This document shows, piece after piece, positions 50,161 to 61,038 of a DNA stretch of 64,000 bases. Location: the NCBI RefSeq assembly GCF_018332655.1, contig NZ_BOQL01000018.1, positions 186,001 to 250,000 on the forward strand, given 5' to 3'. The translations under genes were made by a program, and so were the position numbers. Source of the stretch: Actinoplanes auranticolor. Lineage in GTDB: Bacteria; Actinomycetota; Actinomycetes; Mycobacteriales; Micromonosporaceae. The notes beneath the pieces were generated by a model that worked only from the letters and a program-made list of their open reading frames with translations, was not told the origin of the DNA and did not search any database. Position 1 is the first letter of the stretch. Every line of letters starts with the position of its first letter.

Positions 50161-53100
50161 TTGATCAGCTCTGACGAAGGGGCCCGGACCCTGCCGGAGA
50201 TGTTCGCCGCGCGGGCCGAACGCGCCGGCGGCGACCCGGCGGTGGTCGCCGACGACGCCACGGTGTCCTTTCAGGAGCTGGACGAGCGGTCGAACCGGCT
50301 GGCGCGCGTCCTGCTCGCCCAGGGTGTCGGTCCCGAGGTCGCGGTCGGGCTGGTGCTGAACCGGTCGATCGAGTTCGTGGTCGCGGCGCTGGCGGTGGTC
50401 AAGGCCGGCGGCAGCTACGTCCCCGTGGACGCCGCCTACCCGGCCGCACGGGCGGCGTTCATGATGTCCGACGCCCGGGTGCGGTGCGTGGTGACCACGA
50501 CCGCCACGCGCGCCGCGGCACCCGCGGGCGTCACGGAGGTGGTGCTGGACGACCCCAAGACCGCCGACGACATCGCCTCGAACGACGCCGGAGCCGTCCG
50601 GGACGCTCAGCGGCCCGCCCCGCTGCTGCCGGATCACGCGGCCTACGTGATCTACACGTCGGGCTCGACCGGCCGGCCCAAGGGCGTGGTGGTGACCCAC
50701 CGCGGTGTGACGAACCTGGCCACGGCGCAGCGGACCGTACTCGGGCTGGGTCCGGGCAAGCGGCGCCTGCAGTTCGCCTCGGTCAGCTTCGACGCCTCGG
50801 TGTCCGAGCTGTGGTCGACCCTGCTGTCCGGCGCGACGCTGGTCGTCGCGGACGGCTCGCGGCTGGTGCCCGGCCGTGCGCTGGCCGAGCTGGTGGAGAG
50901 CCGTGGCATCACCCACGTGACGTTGCCGCCGTCCCTGCTGTCCGCGGTCGAGACCGGTGGTGGGCTGCCGGACGGCGTGACGCTGGTCGTCGCCGGGGAG
51001 GCCTGCCCGCCCGCGACGGTGGCCCGCTGGTCCCGGAACAGGGTGATGCTCAACGCCTACGGGCCGACCGAGACGACGGTCGCCGCCACGGTGAGCGATC
51101 CCCTCGGCGCGGAGGGGACGCCGCCGATCGGCCGGCCCATCGACAACGTCCGGGCCTATGTGCTCGACGACCTCCTGCGGGAAGCGGCGACCGGCGAGCT
51201 CTACCTGGCCGGCGCCGGCCTGGCCCGCGGCTACGCCGGCCGGTCCGCCCTGACGGCGCAACGGTTCGTGGCGGACCCGTTCGGCCCGCCCGGCGAGCGG
51301 ATGTACCGGACCGGGGACGTGGTGCGCCGGCTCGCGGACGGTCAGCTGGAGTTCGTCGGCCGCGCCGACGCCCAGGTGAAGATCCGCGGCGTACGGGTCG
51401 AGCCCGGCGAGGTGGAGGCCGCGCTGATGGGCCTGGCCGGAGTCGGTCAGGCGGTGGTGCTGGTGCACGGCGCCGACGCGGATCGGCGGCTGACGGCGTA
51501 CGTGGTCACCGAGGCCGGCCACCGCGACGTGGGCGTGCTGCGGCGACGTCTCGCGGCGGTGGTCCCGGACCACCTCGTGCCCTCGGTGTTCGTGCTGATG
51601 GACGCGCTGCCGGTGACCGGCAACGGCAAGGTGGACCGGCAGGCGCTGCCCGATCCCGACATCACCGCGAACGAGCGGGGCTACGCGGCGCCGGTGGGCG
51701 CGGTGGAACAGACGCTGGCCCGGCTGTGGGAGGAGATCCTCGGTGTGCCCCGGGTGGGCCGCGACGACGAGTTCTACGCCCTGGGCGGGCACTCGCTGAT
51801 GGCGACGCAGCTGGTCAACCGCGTACGGTCGGTGCTCAAGGTCGAGCTGCCGGTCCGGGACCTCTTCGAGACCTCGAACCTGGCCGAGCTGGCCCGGCGG
51901 GTGTCGGTCCTCAAGGGCGGGACCCGCCCCGTGCTGCGCCGCCGGACCCGCCCGGCGGTGGTGCCCCTGTCCTATCCGCAGCAACGGCTGTGGCTCACCG
52001 CGCAGCTGCGCGCGAACGACACGGCGTACCACATCCCGGTCGTCGTCCGGCTGACCGGCGATCTCGACGTCGCCGCGCTGCACGCAGCCGTCACCGACGT
52101 GGTCCGGCGGCACGAGCCGCTCCGGACGGTGTTCCCGCTGCTGGACGGCGAGCCCCAGCAGCGGGTCGTGCCGATGGCCGACGTCGGTCCGCTGCTGGTC
52201 CGCGGCGAGGTCGAGGCCACCGAGCTGGGCCGGGCCGTGGACGGGCTGGTCCAGCGCCGCTTCGACCTGACCTCCGACCTCCCGTTCCGGGCGCACCTGC
52301 TCACCGTGGGACCCGGCGACCATGCCCTCGTGCTCCTGCTGCACCACATCGCGGCCGACGGCTCCTCCATGGAACCGCTGATGCGCGACTTCAGCGAGGC
52401 GTACGAGCAGCGCCGCGCGGGCCGGGCGCCGCAGTGGACCGAGCTGCCGGTGCAGTACGCGGACTTCGCCCTGTGGCAGCGCGACGCGGTGAAGGTGGCC
52501 CGCGACCAGGTGGCGTACTGGACCGACCTGCTGCGCGGCGTCCCCGACGAGTTGCCGCTGCCCACCGACCGCGTCCGGCCGGCCGTCGGCACGTACCGCG
52601 GCGGCTCGGTGCCGCTGAAGGTGCCGCCCGGCGTGCACGAGAGCCTCGTGGCCCTGGCCCGCCGCAACGGCGCGAGCGTCTTCATGGTGGTCCAGTCGGC
52701 GGTGGCGGCGTTGCTGTCCCGGCTGGGCGCGGGCGCCGACATCCCGCTCGGCTGGCCGGTCGCGGGACGGGTGGACGAGGCCCTCGACGATCTCGTCGGC
52801 TTCTTCGTCAACACCCTGGTCCTGCGGGCCGACCTGACCGGCGATCCGTCGTTCGAGGAGCTGCTGGCCCGGGTGCGGGAGCAGGACCTGGCCGCCTTCA
52901 GCAACCAGGACGTGCCGTTCGAGAGCGTGGTCGAGGTGCTCAACCCGGCCCGGGTGCCGGGCCGCCACCCGCTGTTCCAGGTCATGGTGGCGTTGCAGGT
53001 CGGCCGGACCGCGGTGCTCGACCTCGGTGGCGTCGACATGAAGCGCGTCGCGGTCGGTTCCGGGTCGGCGAAGTTCGACCTGAGCTTCCAGTTCGTGGAG

Positions 53101-56100
53101 TTCTCCGACGCCGGTGGACGGCCGGCCGGGATGGGCGGTGAGCTGACCTTCGCCACCGACCTGTTCGACCGGGACACCGCCAAGCGCATGATCGAGATGC
53201 TCGGCCGGCTGCTGGCCGCGGCCGTGGCGGACCCCGGCAAGCCGATCGGCCGGCTGCCGCTGCTGAGCGCGGACGAGCGCCAGGTGGCCGCCCAGGCGAG
53301 CGCCGGGGACCTCCGGGAGCGGACCGGGCCGTGGCCGCACCAGCTCATCGAGGGGCACGCCCGGGCGACGCCGGCCGCGCCCGCCGTACGGTTCGAGGGG
53401 CGGACCCTGCCGTACGAGGAACTCAACCGCCGGGCGAACCAGCTGGCCCACCGCCTGATCCGGCACGGCGCCGGACCCGACGTGCTGGTCGGCGTCAGCA
53501 TGGAACGCGGTTTCGACCTGGTGGTCGCCGTCCTGGCCGTGTGGAAGACGGGCGGCGCGTTCGTCCCGCTCGACCCCGACCTGCCGGCCGCCCGCCGGGC
53601 GCTGATGATCGCGGACCTGGGCACCACCGTGGTGCTCACCCATGGGCCGGTCCGATCCCGGCTCCCGGAGGACCCGGGGCTGCTGCTGTGCCTCGACGAG
53701 CAGGCCACCGCCCTGGCGGCGGAACCGGAGCACGACCCCGAGGTCGCGATGACCGCCGAGGATGCCGCGTACGTCCTCTACACCTCCGGCACCACCGGGA
53801 CGCCGAAGGGCGTGGTGAACGTCCGGGGCGCGATCGGCAACCGGTTCGCCTGGATGACCGAGAAGTTCGCGCCGGCGCCCGGTGACCGCGTGCTGCAGAA
53901 GTCCCCGGTCACCTTCGACACCTCGGTCTGGGAGCTGCTCTGGCCGCTGACCTGCGGGGCGACCGTCGTGATGGCCCGGCCCGACGGGCACCGCGACAGC
54001 GGCTACCTGGTCGGGGTCATCCGCGACGAGGAGGTCTGCCTGGCCGACTTCGTGCCGTCGATGCTGGAGATGTTCCTGGCCGAGCCCGGCGCCGCGCGGT
54101 GCACCAGCCTGCGCCACGTCATCGCCGGCGGGGAGGCGCTGCCGCTGGGCCTGCGCAGCCGCTTCTTCGAGGCGCTGCCCGGCACCCGGCTCCACAACCT
54201 GTACGGGCCGACCGAAACGGCGATCGGCGTGACCAGCTGGGACTGCCGGCCGGACGACGACGGCCGCACGGTTCCCATCGGCCGCCCGATCCCCAACGCC
54301 CGGGTCTACGTGCTCGGTGCGGACGCCGAGCATCTGCCGGCCGGCGTACCCGGTGAGATCTGCATCGCGGGACGTCCGCTGGCCCGTGGCTACCTCAACC
54401 GGCCCGGTCTGACCGCGGAGCGGTTCGTGGCCGACCCGTTCGTGCCCGGTGACCGGATGTACCGCACCGGCGACCGGGGGCTGCGCCGCGCCGACGGCGC
54501 GATCGAGTTCCTCGGCCGGCAGGACGACCAGGTCAAGATCCGCGGCGTGCGGGTCGAGCTGGGCGAGGTCGAGGCCGCGGCGGCGGCACTTCCCGGGGTA
54601 CGCCGGGCAGCGGTCACCGTACGCGGAACCGGCGTGGACTCCCGGCTGATCGCCTACGTGGTGGCCGACCCCGCGACGGACGTGGCGGTGCTGCGCCGGG
54701 AGATGGCTGCCGCCGTACCCGACCATCTCGTGCCGTCGGTGTTCGTGGTGCTGGACGCCCTGCCGCTGACCGTGAACGGCAAGGTGGACCGGCTCGCCCT
54801 GCCGGACCCGGGTGACGCGGCCGAGCGGGCGTACGTGGAGCCGGTCGGCGCCGTGGAGCAGTCCCTGGCCGGGTTGTGGGCGCAGATCCTCGGCGTGCCC
54901 CGCGCGGGCCGGGACGACAACTTCTTCGTCCTGGGCGGGCACTCGCTGCTGGCGATGCAGCTGGTCAACCAGGTCCGGTCGGCGCTGCGCGTGGATCTCC
55001 CGTTCCGCGCCGTCTTCGAGAGCGCGACGCTGGCCGACCTGGCCGGCCTGATCGAGGGCCTGCCCACGCTCCCGGCGCCCAGCGGCTCGGCCGAGGCCGA
55101 GCGGCGGATGTGCCGGCTGGTCGCCGACGCGCTGGAGGTCGGCCAGGTGGCCGCCGAGGACAACATCTTCGACCTCGGTGGCGGCCGGGAGACCGTCGAG
55201 CGGCTGAGCCGGGCCATCGAGGAGGAGTTCGGCGTACCCGTCAATCCGCTGGTGATCGCCGCCGTGCCGACCGCGCGGAACCTGGCCGGCTGGGTCGCGG
55301 CCGGGCCGGACGACTCGGCGCTGGACGTGCTGGTGCCGCTGCGGCCGCACACCGGGACCACCTCGCTGTTCTGCGTGCACCCGCTGGGCGGCCTCAGCTG
55401 GCTCTACTACCCGCTGGTCAACGCCGTGCCGGAGCAGGTCGGCGTGTACGGCGTCCAGGCGCGCGGCCTGCGCCCCGGCGACGAGATGCCGGCCAGCCTG
55501 ACCGCGATGGCCGCCGACTACGTCCGGGAGATCCGGGCCGTCCAGCCGGAGGGCCCCTACCACCTGCTGGGCCTGTGCGCCGGCGGGGAGATCGTCCACG
55601 AGATGGCCGTCCAGCTGCAACGGGACGGGCAGCGGGTCCAGCTGCTGGCGATGCTCGACTCCCGGCCCACCCCGCACCGCCGGGCGACCCAGGTGGCCCG
55701 GCTGAACGCGGTCGCGCGGCACTTCGATCTGGACGTGCCCGCCGACCAGCGGCACCTGCTGACCGGCGACGCCCTCTACGACCAGCTGCGGCAGCGCCAG
55801 GGCCCGTACTCGTTCCTGATGCGGCAGAAGGGACGGGCGATCGTCGACTTCTACGAAAACATGATCAAGCTCGTGGACAACCACGAGTTCGGCCTGTTCG
55901 ACGGTGACGTCCTGTTCGTCGAGGCGGCCGCGGCCCGTACCCCTGAGCAGTACTTCTCCCCGATGTGGCAGCGGTACGTCACCGGCCACATCGACGTCCT
56001 CGTCCTGAAATACCTGCACCGGCAGCTGGCCCGGGCGGAGGTGCTGGAAATGATCGGCGCCCGGGTGGCCGAGCACATCGACCGCTCCCCCAGCGCGCCG

Positions 56101-56127
56101 ACGACCACCGGAAGGCCGGCCGAATGA
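50161..56127 (+). CDS. Two-module nonribosomal peptide synthetase, A-T-C-A-T-T*-TE with Cys thioesterase
   Basis: 1988 aa from TTG 50161. A1 (about 15-500; [11 protein letters not shown] near 164); T1 with phosphopantetheine Ser545 (LGGHS); C with HHIAADG at 728-734; A2 (about 1070-1560; [11 protein letters not shown] near 1207); T2 with Ser1595; a second carrier-like domain (about 1640-1710) reading LGGGR with Arg1676 where Ser is needed, so it cannot be loaded; thioesterase (about 1725-1985) with GLCAGG, Cys1806 replacing the usual Ser, and His1943/His1953 near the end. By-eye specificity codes: A1 DASTVAAVAK (aromatic, Tyr/Phe-like), A2 DTWDIGLIGK (Asp at the third variable site suggests a second amino group, e.g. 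a diamino acid). It starts with an A domain, so it initiates a dipeptide. The ATG of the MbtH gene overlaps its stop. Confidence 0.95.
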   Translation: MISSDEGARTLPEMFAARAERAGGDPAVVADDATVSFQELDERSNRLARVLLAQGVGPEVAVGLVLNRSIEFVVAALAVVKAGGSYVPVDAAYPAARAAFMMSDARVRCVVTTTATRAAAPAGVTEVVLDDPKTADDIASNDAGAVRDAQRPAPLLPDHAAYVIYTSGSTGRPKGVVVTHRGVTNLATAQRTVLGLGPGKRRLQFASVSFDASVSELWSTLLSGATLVVADGSRLVPGRALAELVESRGITHVTLPPSLLSAVETGGGLPDGVTLVVAGEACPPATVARWSRNRVMLNAYGPTETTVAATVSDPLGAEGTPPIGRPIDNVRAYVLDDLLREAATGELYLAGAGLARGYAGRSALTAQRFVADPFGPPGERMYRTGDVVRRLADGQLEFVGRADAQVKIRGVRVEPGEVEAALMGLAGVGQAVVLVHGADADRRLTAYVVTEAGHRDVGVLRRRLAAVVPDHLVPSVFVLMDALPVTGNGKVDRQALPDPDITANERGYAAPVGAVEQTLARLWEEILGVPRVGRDDEFYALGGHSLMATQLVNRVRSVLKVELPVRDLFETSNLAELARRVSVLKGGTRPVLRRRTRPAVVPLSYPQQRLWLTAQLRANDTAYHIPVVVRLTGDLDVAALHAAVTDVVRRHEPLRTVFPLLDGEPQQRVVPMADVGPLLVRGEVEATELGRAVDGLVQRRFDLTSDLPFRAHLLTVGPGDHALVLLLHHIAADGSSMEPLMRDFSEAYEQRRAGRAPQWTELPVQYADFALWQRDAVKVARDQVAYWTDLLRGVPDELPLPTDRVRPAVGTYRGGSVPLKVPPGVHESLVALARRNGASVFMVVQSAVAALLSRLGAGADIPLGWPVAGRVDEALDDLVGFFVNTLVLRADLTGDPSFEELLARVREQDLAAFSNQDVPFESVVEVLNPARVPGRHPLFQVMVALQVGRTAVLDLGGVDMKRVAVGSGSAKFDLSFQFVEFSDAGGRPAGMGGELTFATDLFDRDTAKRMIEMLGRLLAAAVADPGKPIGRLPLLSADERQVAAQASAGDLRERTGPWPHQLIEGHARATPAAPAVRFEGRTLPYEELNRRANQLAHRLIRHGAGPDVLVGVSMERGFDLVVAVLAVWKTGGAFVPLDPDLPAARRALMIADLGTTVVLTHGPVRSRLPEDPGLLLCLDEQATALAAEPEHDPEVAMTAEDAAYVLYTSGTTGTPKGVVNVRGAIGNRFAWMTEKFAPAPGDRVLQKSPVTFDTSVWELLWPLTCGATVVMARPDGHRDSGYLVGVIRDEEVCLADFVPSMLEMFLAEPGAARCTSLRHVIAGGEALPLGLRSRFFEALPGTRLHNLYGPTETAIGVTSWDCRPDDDGRTVPIGRPIPNARVYVLGADAEHLPAGVPGEICIAGRPLARGYLNRPGLTAERFVADPFVPGDRMYRTGDRGLRRADGAIEFLGRQDDQVKIRGVRVELGEVEAAAAALPGVRRAAVTVRGTGVDSRLIAYVVADPATDVAVLRREMAAAVPDHLVPSVFVVLDALPLTVNGKVDRLALPDPGDAAERAYVEPVGAVEQSLAGLWAQILGVPRAGRDDNFFVLGGHSLLAMQLVNQVRSALRVDLPFRAVFESATLADLAGLIEGLPTLPAPSGSAEAERRMCRLVADALEVGQVAAEDNIFDLGGGRETVERLSRAIEEEFGVPVNPLVIAAVPTARNLAGWVAAGPDDSALDVLVPLRPHTGTTSLFCVHPLGGLSWLYYPLVNAVPEQVGVYGVQARGLRPGDEMPASLTAMAADYVREIRAVQPEGPYHLLGLCAGGEIVHEMAVQLQRDGQRVQLLAMLDSRPTPHRRATQVARLNAVARHFDLDVPADQRHLLTGDALYDQLRQRQGPYSFLMRQKGRAIVDFYENMIKLVDNHEFGLFDGDVLFVEAAAARTPEQYFSPMWQRYVTGHIDVLVLKYLHRQLARAEVLEMIGARVAEHIDRSPSAPTTTGRPAE

Positions 56128-56327
56128 GCAACCCGTTCGAACGTGACGACACCCCGTACCTGGTGCTGGTCAACCACGAGAACCAGCATTCGCTGTGGCC
56201 GGAGCCGATCGACGTGCCGCAGGGCTGGCGGACCGTGTCCGGCCCGGACACCCGCGACGCCTGCCTGAGCTACATCGAACGTGTGTGGACCGACATCCGT
56301 CCCGCCGGCCTGGCCGGGACGGTGTGA
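56124..56327 (+). CDS. MbtH-like protein
   Basis: 67 aa, overlapping the NRPS stop (ATGA). Carries the family signature: [41 protein letters not shown] with the conserved Trp residues. MbtH proteins bind A domains and raise their solubility and activity; the partner here is the NRPS encoded upstream. Confidence 0.97.
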   Translation: MSNPFERDDTPYLVLVNHENQHSLWPEPIDVPQGWRTVSGPDTRDACLSYIERVWTDIRPAGLAGTV

Positions 56328-57046
56328 TGCCGGCCGCCCGCTCCGGCCTCCTCTTCCTCTGGGGAACGCCGCGGTCCCGATCGACCGCGTTCCTGCGGAT
56401 GATGCTCGAACGCGGGGACCACGAGGTCTACCACGAACCGTTCTCCAGCATCGTCGTGCAGGGCCACGCGACGGTCGGCGACGCCACCGCCACCAGCCAC
56501 GCCGAACTCCTGAAGCTGCTCGACGAACGGGCCCGTGACCGGCGGGTCTTCGTCAAGGAGACGACCGAGTACGACTACCTCGGCAACGGCGGCGAGGACA
56601 TCCCGGCGACCGGAGTGCACACCTTCATCATCCGGGACCCGCGCTCGGTGATCCCCTCGCACTACGCGATGAACCCGGACATGGTGTGCGCCGAGGTGGG
56701 CTACGGCCACCAGGCCGACCTGGCCCGGCGGGTCCGGGAGGCGTCCGGGGCCACACCGTACGTCGTCGAGGCCGAGACGCTGATCGCGGCGCCGGCCGAG
56801 GTCATCCGGGGCTACTGCGAGCACGCCGGGATACCGTTCCTGGCCTCGGCGCTGTCCTGGCAGCCGGGCGACCACCGGGTGTGGAGCCGGACCCGGCCGT
56901 GGCACCGCGACGTCGCGAACAGCTCCGGCTTCACCGAACCGCAGCGGACGTACGCGGACACGGTGGAGAACAATCCGAAGCTGGCCGAGTGCTACCGGTG
57001 TCACGTGCCGCACTACGAATTCCTGCGCGCGTGGGCGGCCCGTTAA
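56327..57046 (+). CDS. Sulfotransferase-family protein in the NRPS cluster
   Basis: 239 aa; its ATG shares a base with the MbtH stop (TGATG). PAPS-binding signatures: the 5'-phosphosulfate loop WGTPRSRSTAFLRMM (residues 12-26) and the 3'-phosphate motif FIIRDPRSVIPSHYAMN near residue 105. A short, soluble single domain, the usual size for small-molecule sulfotransferases. Tight coupling to NRPS and MbtH means the product is probably sulfated or N-sulfonated. In monobactam biosynthesis a sulfotransferase acts on the carrier-bound diamino acid before ring closure, so such a role is worth testing. Confidence 0.85.
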   Translation: MPAARSGLLFLWGTPRSRSTAFLRMMLERGDHEVYHEPFSSIVVQGHATVGDATATSHAELLKLLDERARDRRVFVKETTEYDYLGNGGEDIPATGVHTFIIRDPRSVIPSHYAMNPDMVCAEVGYGHQADLARRVREASGATPYVVEAETLIAAPAEVIRGYCEHAGIPFLASALSWQPGDHRVWSRTRPWHRDVANSSGFTEPQRTYADTVENNPKLAECYRCHVPHYEFLRAWAAR

Positions 57047-57079
57047 CCTCGGCTCATCCCGTACGGAAGGTTGTGCTCT

Positions 57080-58804
57080 TTGCAAGACGTCTCGCTGCGC
57101 CGCATCGCCCGGCTGTTCAAGGCGCACCGCCTGCGTCTCGCCGTGGTGACCGGGCTCATCATGGCGTCCTCCGTGCTGGGCATGGCCTCCCCCTTCCTGC
57201 TGCGCGAGGTCATCGACCGCGCGCTGCCGCGGCAGGACGTCACGCTGCTCGCCTGGCTGGTCACCGGCATGGTGGCGGTCGCCGCGGTGACCGCCGCACT
57301 CGGCGTGGTCCAGACGTGGATGTCGGCCACCGTCGGCCAGCGGGTCGTGCACCAGCTGCGGATCGACGTCTTCACCCACCTGCAGCGGCAGTCCGTCGCG
57401 TTCTTCACCCGCACCCGCACCGGCGAGATCCAGTCGCGCATCACCAACGACGTCGGCGGCGTGCAGTCGGTGGTCACCTCGACCGCCGCGTCGATCACCT
57501 CGAACCTGACCACCGCCGTGGCCAGCGCGATCGCCATGGTCGCGCTGTCCTGGCAGCTCTCCCTGGTCTCGCTGATCGTGCTGCCACCGGCGCTGCACCT
57601 GAGCCGCCGGGTCGCCAAGATGCGCAAGGAGATCACCGCCCTGCGCCAGACCGAGCTGGCCGACCTCAACGTGACCATCGAGGAGGGCCTGTCGATCAGC
57701 GGAGCGCAACTGAGCAAGACCATGGGCGCGGGCGCCGCGCTCGTCGAGCGGTTCCGCCTGTCCTCGACCCGCCTCATCGACCTGCAGATGCGCTCGCAGC
57801 TGGCCGGCCGCTGGCGGATGGCGACGATGAGCGTCATCTTCGCCGCCATCCCGGCGATCATCTACCTCAGCGCCGGACTGCCGCCGACCGCCGGCACGCT
57901 GAGCATCGGCACCCTGGTCGCCTTCACCACGCTGCAGGCCGGGCTGTTCCGGCCGCTGATGGGCCTGCTGAACGTCGGGGTCTCGCTGAGCACCTCGAAG
58001 GTGCTGTTCGGGCGCATCTTCGAATACCTGGACCTGCCGGTCGAGGTCGACGACCCGGCCCAGCCGGTCGAGCTGCCCGATCCGGTCCGCGGGCACCTGC
58101 GGTTCGAGAACGTGACCTTCCGGTACCCCGGCAGCAGGACGGCTGCGATCGACAACATCTGCCTGGACGTGCCGGCCGGTACCTCCCTGGCGCTGGTCGG
58201 CGAGACCGGCTCGGGCAAGACCACCATCGGGGCGTTGATCGTGCGGTTCCACGACCCGGCCGCCGGCCGGATCACCATCGACGGGATCGACCTGCGGGAC
58301 CTGCGCCTGGCCGATCTGGCCGGCGTCGTGGGGATGGTCAGCCAGGAGACGTATCTGCTGCACACCACCGTGCGGGAGAATCTGCGGTACGCCCGGCCGG
58401 ACGCCACCGACGCCCAGATCGAACAGGCTGCCCGGGCTGCGCAGATCCACGACGTGATCGCCGGGCTGCCTGATGGTTATGACACTGTCGTCGGCTCGCG
58501 CGGGCACCGGTTCTCCGGGGGTGAGAAACAGCGCATCGCCATCGCGCGGACGCTGCTACGCGATCCCCGGATCCTGGTCCTGGACGAGGCCACCAGCGCC
58601 CTGGACACCTCCACCGAGCGGGCCGTGCAGCGAGCCTTCGACGAGCTGGCCCGTGGACGGACCACGGTGACGATCGCACACCGGCTGTCGACCGTGCGCG
58701 ACGCCGACCAGATCGTGGTGGTCGACCGCGGCCGCATTCTCGAGCAGGGCACGCACGACACTCTGATCTCCGTCGGCGGCCGGTACGCAGCGCTCACCGC
58801 GTGA
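57080..58804 (+). CDS. ABC exporter, fused membrane and ATPase half-transporter
   Basis: 574 aa from TTG 57080 (GGAAGG nine bases upstream; TTG 57071 is too close to it). Six-helix exporter domain 1-310; ATPase 330-574 with Walker A GETGSGKTT, Q-loop SQETYL, signature FSGGEKQR, Walker B ILVLDEATSALD and H-loop AHRLS. Homodimeric type IV exporter, last gene of the NRPS operon (33 bp after the sulfotransferase); probably exports the peptide and gives self-protection. Confidence 0.95.
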   Translation: MQDVSLRRIARLFKAHRLRLAVVTGLIMASSVLGMASPFLLREVIDRALPRQDVTLLAWLVTGMVAVAAVTAALGVVQTWMSATVGQRVVHQLRIDVFTHLQRQSVAFFTRTRTGEIQSRITNDVGGVQSVVTSTAASITSNLTTAVASAIAMVALSWQLSLVSLIVLPPALHLSRRVAKMRKEITALRQTELADLNVTIEEGLSISGAQLSKTMGAGAALVERFRLSSTRLIDLQMRSQLAGRWRMATMSVIFAAIPAIIYLSAGLPPTAGTLSIGTLVAFTTLQAGLFRPLMGLLNVGVSLSTSKVLFGRIFEYLDLPVEVDDPAQPVELPDPVRGHLRFENVTFRYPGSRTAAIDNICLDVPAGTSLALVGETGSGKTTIGALIVRFHDPAAGRITIDGIDLRDLRLADLAGVVGMVSQETYLLHTTVRENLRYARPDATDAQIEQAARAAQIHDVIAGLPDGYDTVVGSRGHRFSGGEKQRIAIARTLLRDPRILVLDEATSALDTSTERAVQRAFDELARGRTTVTIAHRLSTVRDADQIVVVDRGRILEQGTHDTLISVGGRYAALTA

Positions 58805-58843
58805 GGTAGCTGCCGCCTTGCCGGGCGTCTGTAGCGTGTCGGC

Positions 58844-59410
58844 GTGAACAGCGCCCGCGTCTGGTGGCCGATCGCCCTCGCCCTGGCAGCGGCCGTCGCA
58901 TTGCTGTACGGAGTCGTGCTGCCGGGCGGCTACCTGACCTGGTTGCGGGTGGCCATGGTGCTGTGGGCGGTGGCCGCTGTTGGCTGGTCGGTGTCGCTGA
59001 CCGGCCGGTCCTGGCCGGTCCGCCTGGTCCTGCCGGTGGTGTCCGTGGTGACGATGGTGGCGGCATGCTCGGGCGTGACCGGCCGGGTGCTGTTCCCCCT
59101 GCACCGTTCGGGATTGGAGCAGCTCGCGACCTCGCCGCTCGGCGCGAGCCATGGCCTGTACCGCTTCTCGGCCGTCTGGAGCCACGATGGTTGCACCACG
59201 TACGTGACCGATGACAGCGGCATGTCGTACTTCTCCGGTCTGGTCCGGTGCACGTCCGGCGGGCAGCCGTCGCCCCGCATGGGAGACACCGCGGGCGACG
59301 CCGTGTTCGAGCCGCTCGGCAACGACTGGTACGCCTTCATCGTCCCGCGTTCCGGCTCCCAACCCTGGGGTTTCAACCCTTTCACGGTCAGAGCCACCGC
59401 CCAGGTCTGA
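58844..59410 (+). CDS. Hypothetical membrane protein
   Basis: 188 aa from GTG 58844. Three hydrophobic helices in residues 7-75, then a roughly 110-aa domain expected outside the cell with two cysteines (DGCTTYV, VRCTSGG), likely a disulphide. No family recognised. It follows the exporter gene by 39 bp and may be the last gene of the NRPS transcript or an unrelated neighbour. Confidence 0.7.
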   Translation: MNSARVWWPIALALAAAVALLYGVVLPGGYLTWLRVAMVLWAVAAVGWSVSLTGRSWPVRLVLPVVSVVTMVAACSGVTGRVLFPLHRSGLEQLATSPLGASHGLYRFSAVWSHDGCTTYVTDDSGMSYFSGLVRCTSGGQPSPRMGDTAGDAVFEPLGNDWYAFIVPRSGSQPWGFNPFTVRATAQV

Positions 59411-59431
59411 CGGCCATCAGTGCTCCGGGGG

Positions 59432-59914
59432 TCAGCCGAGAGCGTTGAAGGTTGCCTCCGGACGGTTCTGCCGGGCCGACAGGTCCCAGGCGGTGCCGGC
59501 GATCGTGTCGGGGTCCAGGGTGGGCAGGCTCGCGGCTGCCGCCGGGCCGACCGCGGCAACGGCATGCCGGTGGATGTCGCCGCGTTCGACGAGCCCGCCG
59601 ATGACCAGGGCCCCGGCGTAGACGCCGGTGTCGGCCAGGGCGGCGTTCACCGTCAGGGCGTACGTGCGCAGCGCAGCGCCGGGTCCGAAGTACGTGGCGC
59701 CGATCGGGCCGAGCTCATCGATCGTGGTGGTCACGGCCGCGTGTAGCTGGTCGGGCTGGGTGATGTCGGCGGCGACGGCGATGGCGGTGATGCCGTCGTT
59801 GCGCAGCGAGGCCAGATAGATGTCGTGCCGGTCCGTGCGGCGCGACAGCAGGGCGATCGGATACCCCTCCCGGCCGAAACGGCGGGCGACGGCGAGACCG
59901 AGCCCCGGTCCCAC
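59432..59914 (-). pseudogene. Short-chain dehydrogenase remnant
   Basis: A 160-aa frame from GTG 59914. It starts inside the Rossmann glycine motif (GPGLGLAVARRFGREG), with no start codon further up to supply the first beta strand. It also jumps from YFGPGAA directly to LRTYALTVNAALADTGVYAG, missing about 55 residues that hold the catalytic Ser/Tyr-x3-Lys part of this family. The end (DPDTIAGTAWDLSARQNRPE) is intact. Best read as an SDR gene decayed by 5' truncation and internal deletion. It is divergent from the HxlR regulator, which probably once controlled it. Confidence 0.6.
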
Positions 59915-59937
59915 TCCGCACGAAAGAAGGCACTTGT

Positions 59938-60327
59938 ATGTCTGGTACGAACACCGGTGTTCCTTCCCTGGTCGATGCGCCCCTGGCCGAGCGGGTGCCG
60001 GTCTCGGAATACGCGGCGTGCCCGGTCACCGGGCTCCTGCACCGGCTCGGCGACAAATGGTCGCTGGTGACCCTGGTGCTGCTCGGCGGGCGACCGCACC
60101 GGTTCAACGAGCTGCATCAGCGCATCGAGGGCGTCAGCCAGCGGATGCTGACCCGAACGCTGCGGGCCCTGGAATCCGACGGGCTCGTGCGCCGCACGGT
60201 CCACCCGACCGTGCCGCCCTCCGTCGAGTACGCCCTGACCTCACCCGGACAGGCGCTGCTCGGCCCGCTCTCCCAGGTCGCGGACTGGGCCGTCGAGCAT
60301 CGAACCGACGCGAGGCCGACGCTCTGA
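59938..60327 (+). CDS. HxlR family regulator
   Basis: 129 aa from ATG 59938 (AAGAAGG seven bases upstream). Winged helix-turn-helix of HxlR type with the conserved Cys in CPVTGLLHRLGDKWSLVTL, RFNELHQRIEGVSQRML and the wing segment YALTSPGQALL. HxlR proteins sense carbonyl or redox stress, often through that Cys. The divergent target is the decayed dehydrogenase; the orphan operator at 47877-47917 is another possible target. Confidence 0.92.
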   Translation: MSGTNTGVPSLVDAPLAERVPVSEYAACPVTGLLHRLGDKWSLVTLVLLGGRPHRFNELHQRIEGVSQRMLTRTLRALESDGLVRRTVHPTVPPSVEYALTSPGQALLGPLSQVADWAVEHRTDARPTL

Positions 60328-60338
60328 CACGCTCACCA

Positions 60339-60809
60339 TCAGCTGGTCCCGAGCGACTCGACGGCGTTCGGCCAGCGGGGCTGTACCACCACCAGCCCCA
60401 TGAGCACGTGCATGGGAAGCACTGCCAGTGAGGCGGCCAGGTTGCCGGCGGACAGCAAGAGCGACAGCAGCAACGCCGGCATTACGAACACTGCAAGGGC
60501 GGCCAACCGGAACCAGTACCACCGCAGACCCGCGCAGGACCGCAGAAGTGCCAGTGCGCCTGCGGCCAACAGGAGCGCAGCGCCATGCAACGGCGCTGCC
60601 CAGCACACAGCGATGAACGCATGAACACCGGCGACGAGGACCTTCGACGCGAGGTCGAGGTCAGGGCTGACCTCAGGTGCGTTGAGAGCCGCAAGCGTGG
60701 CGAGGTCGAGCACGAAGTAGAGCGACAGGTGCACAAGGAGCCAGACGCGGGACGAGTCCGCGATCGTGCGCAGTGGCGAGCACCGGGAAACCCCGACCAG
60801 GGATGCCAT
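60339..60809 (-). CDS. Hypothetical four-helix membrane protein
   Basis: 156 aa from ATG 60809. Four predicted membrane helices (about 22-42, 58-78, 82-98 and 108-135) with short loops; no motif recognised. Converges with the HxlR gene. The 229-bp gap upstream (60810-61038) holds no certain gene; a plus-strand frame from GTG 60847 has a signal-peptide-like stretch but then runs antisense to the next gene. Confidence 0.65.
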   Translation of the reverse strand: MASLVGVSRCSPLRTIADSSRVWLLVHLSLYFVLDLATLAALNAPEVSPDLDLASKVLVAGVHAFIAVCWAAPLHGAALLLAAGALALLRSCAGLRWYWFRLAALAVFVMPALLLSLLLSAGNLAASLAVLPMHVLMGLVVVQPRWPNAVESLGTS

Positions 60810-61038
60810 GCTCCCAACCTACGGGCCCGGCGCCATACCTCGGTGCCCGTGAAAGCGTTCCGTCAGCGACGCGAAAGCGTCGGCCGATACCGTCGCTTCG
60901 GCGTATGGGGAGATTGCGAGGGGACTGTCACCGCACTCGCCGTGGCGAGCTTCGCTTTGGTGGGGCCGGCCGCTCCGGCATCGGCAGCCGCTGCGACGTT
61001 CGGTGGGACTCGGCGGTTCGACCGGGCGAGTCCGGATG

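Noticed and set aside
50128-56076. 1982-codon open frame antisense to the NRPS
   Set aside because: Strong third-position GC bias leaves antisense frames open over long genes; its translation is low-complexity Arg/Gly/His/Gln-rich and has no domain.
50161-56127. Firm substrate assignment for the two A domains
   Set aside because: The ten-residue codes were read by eye; A2 (DTWDIGLIGK) matches no code I can recall with certainty, so only a class of substrate is suggested.
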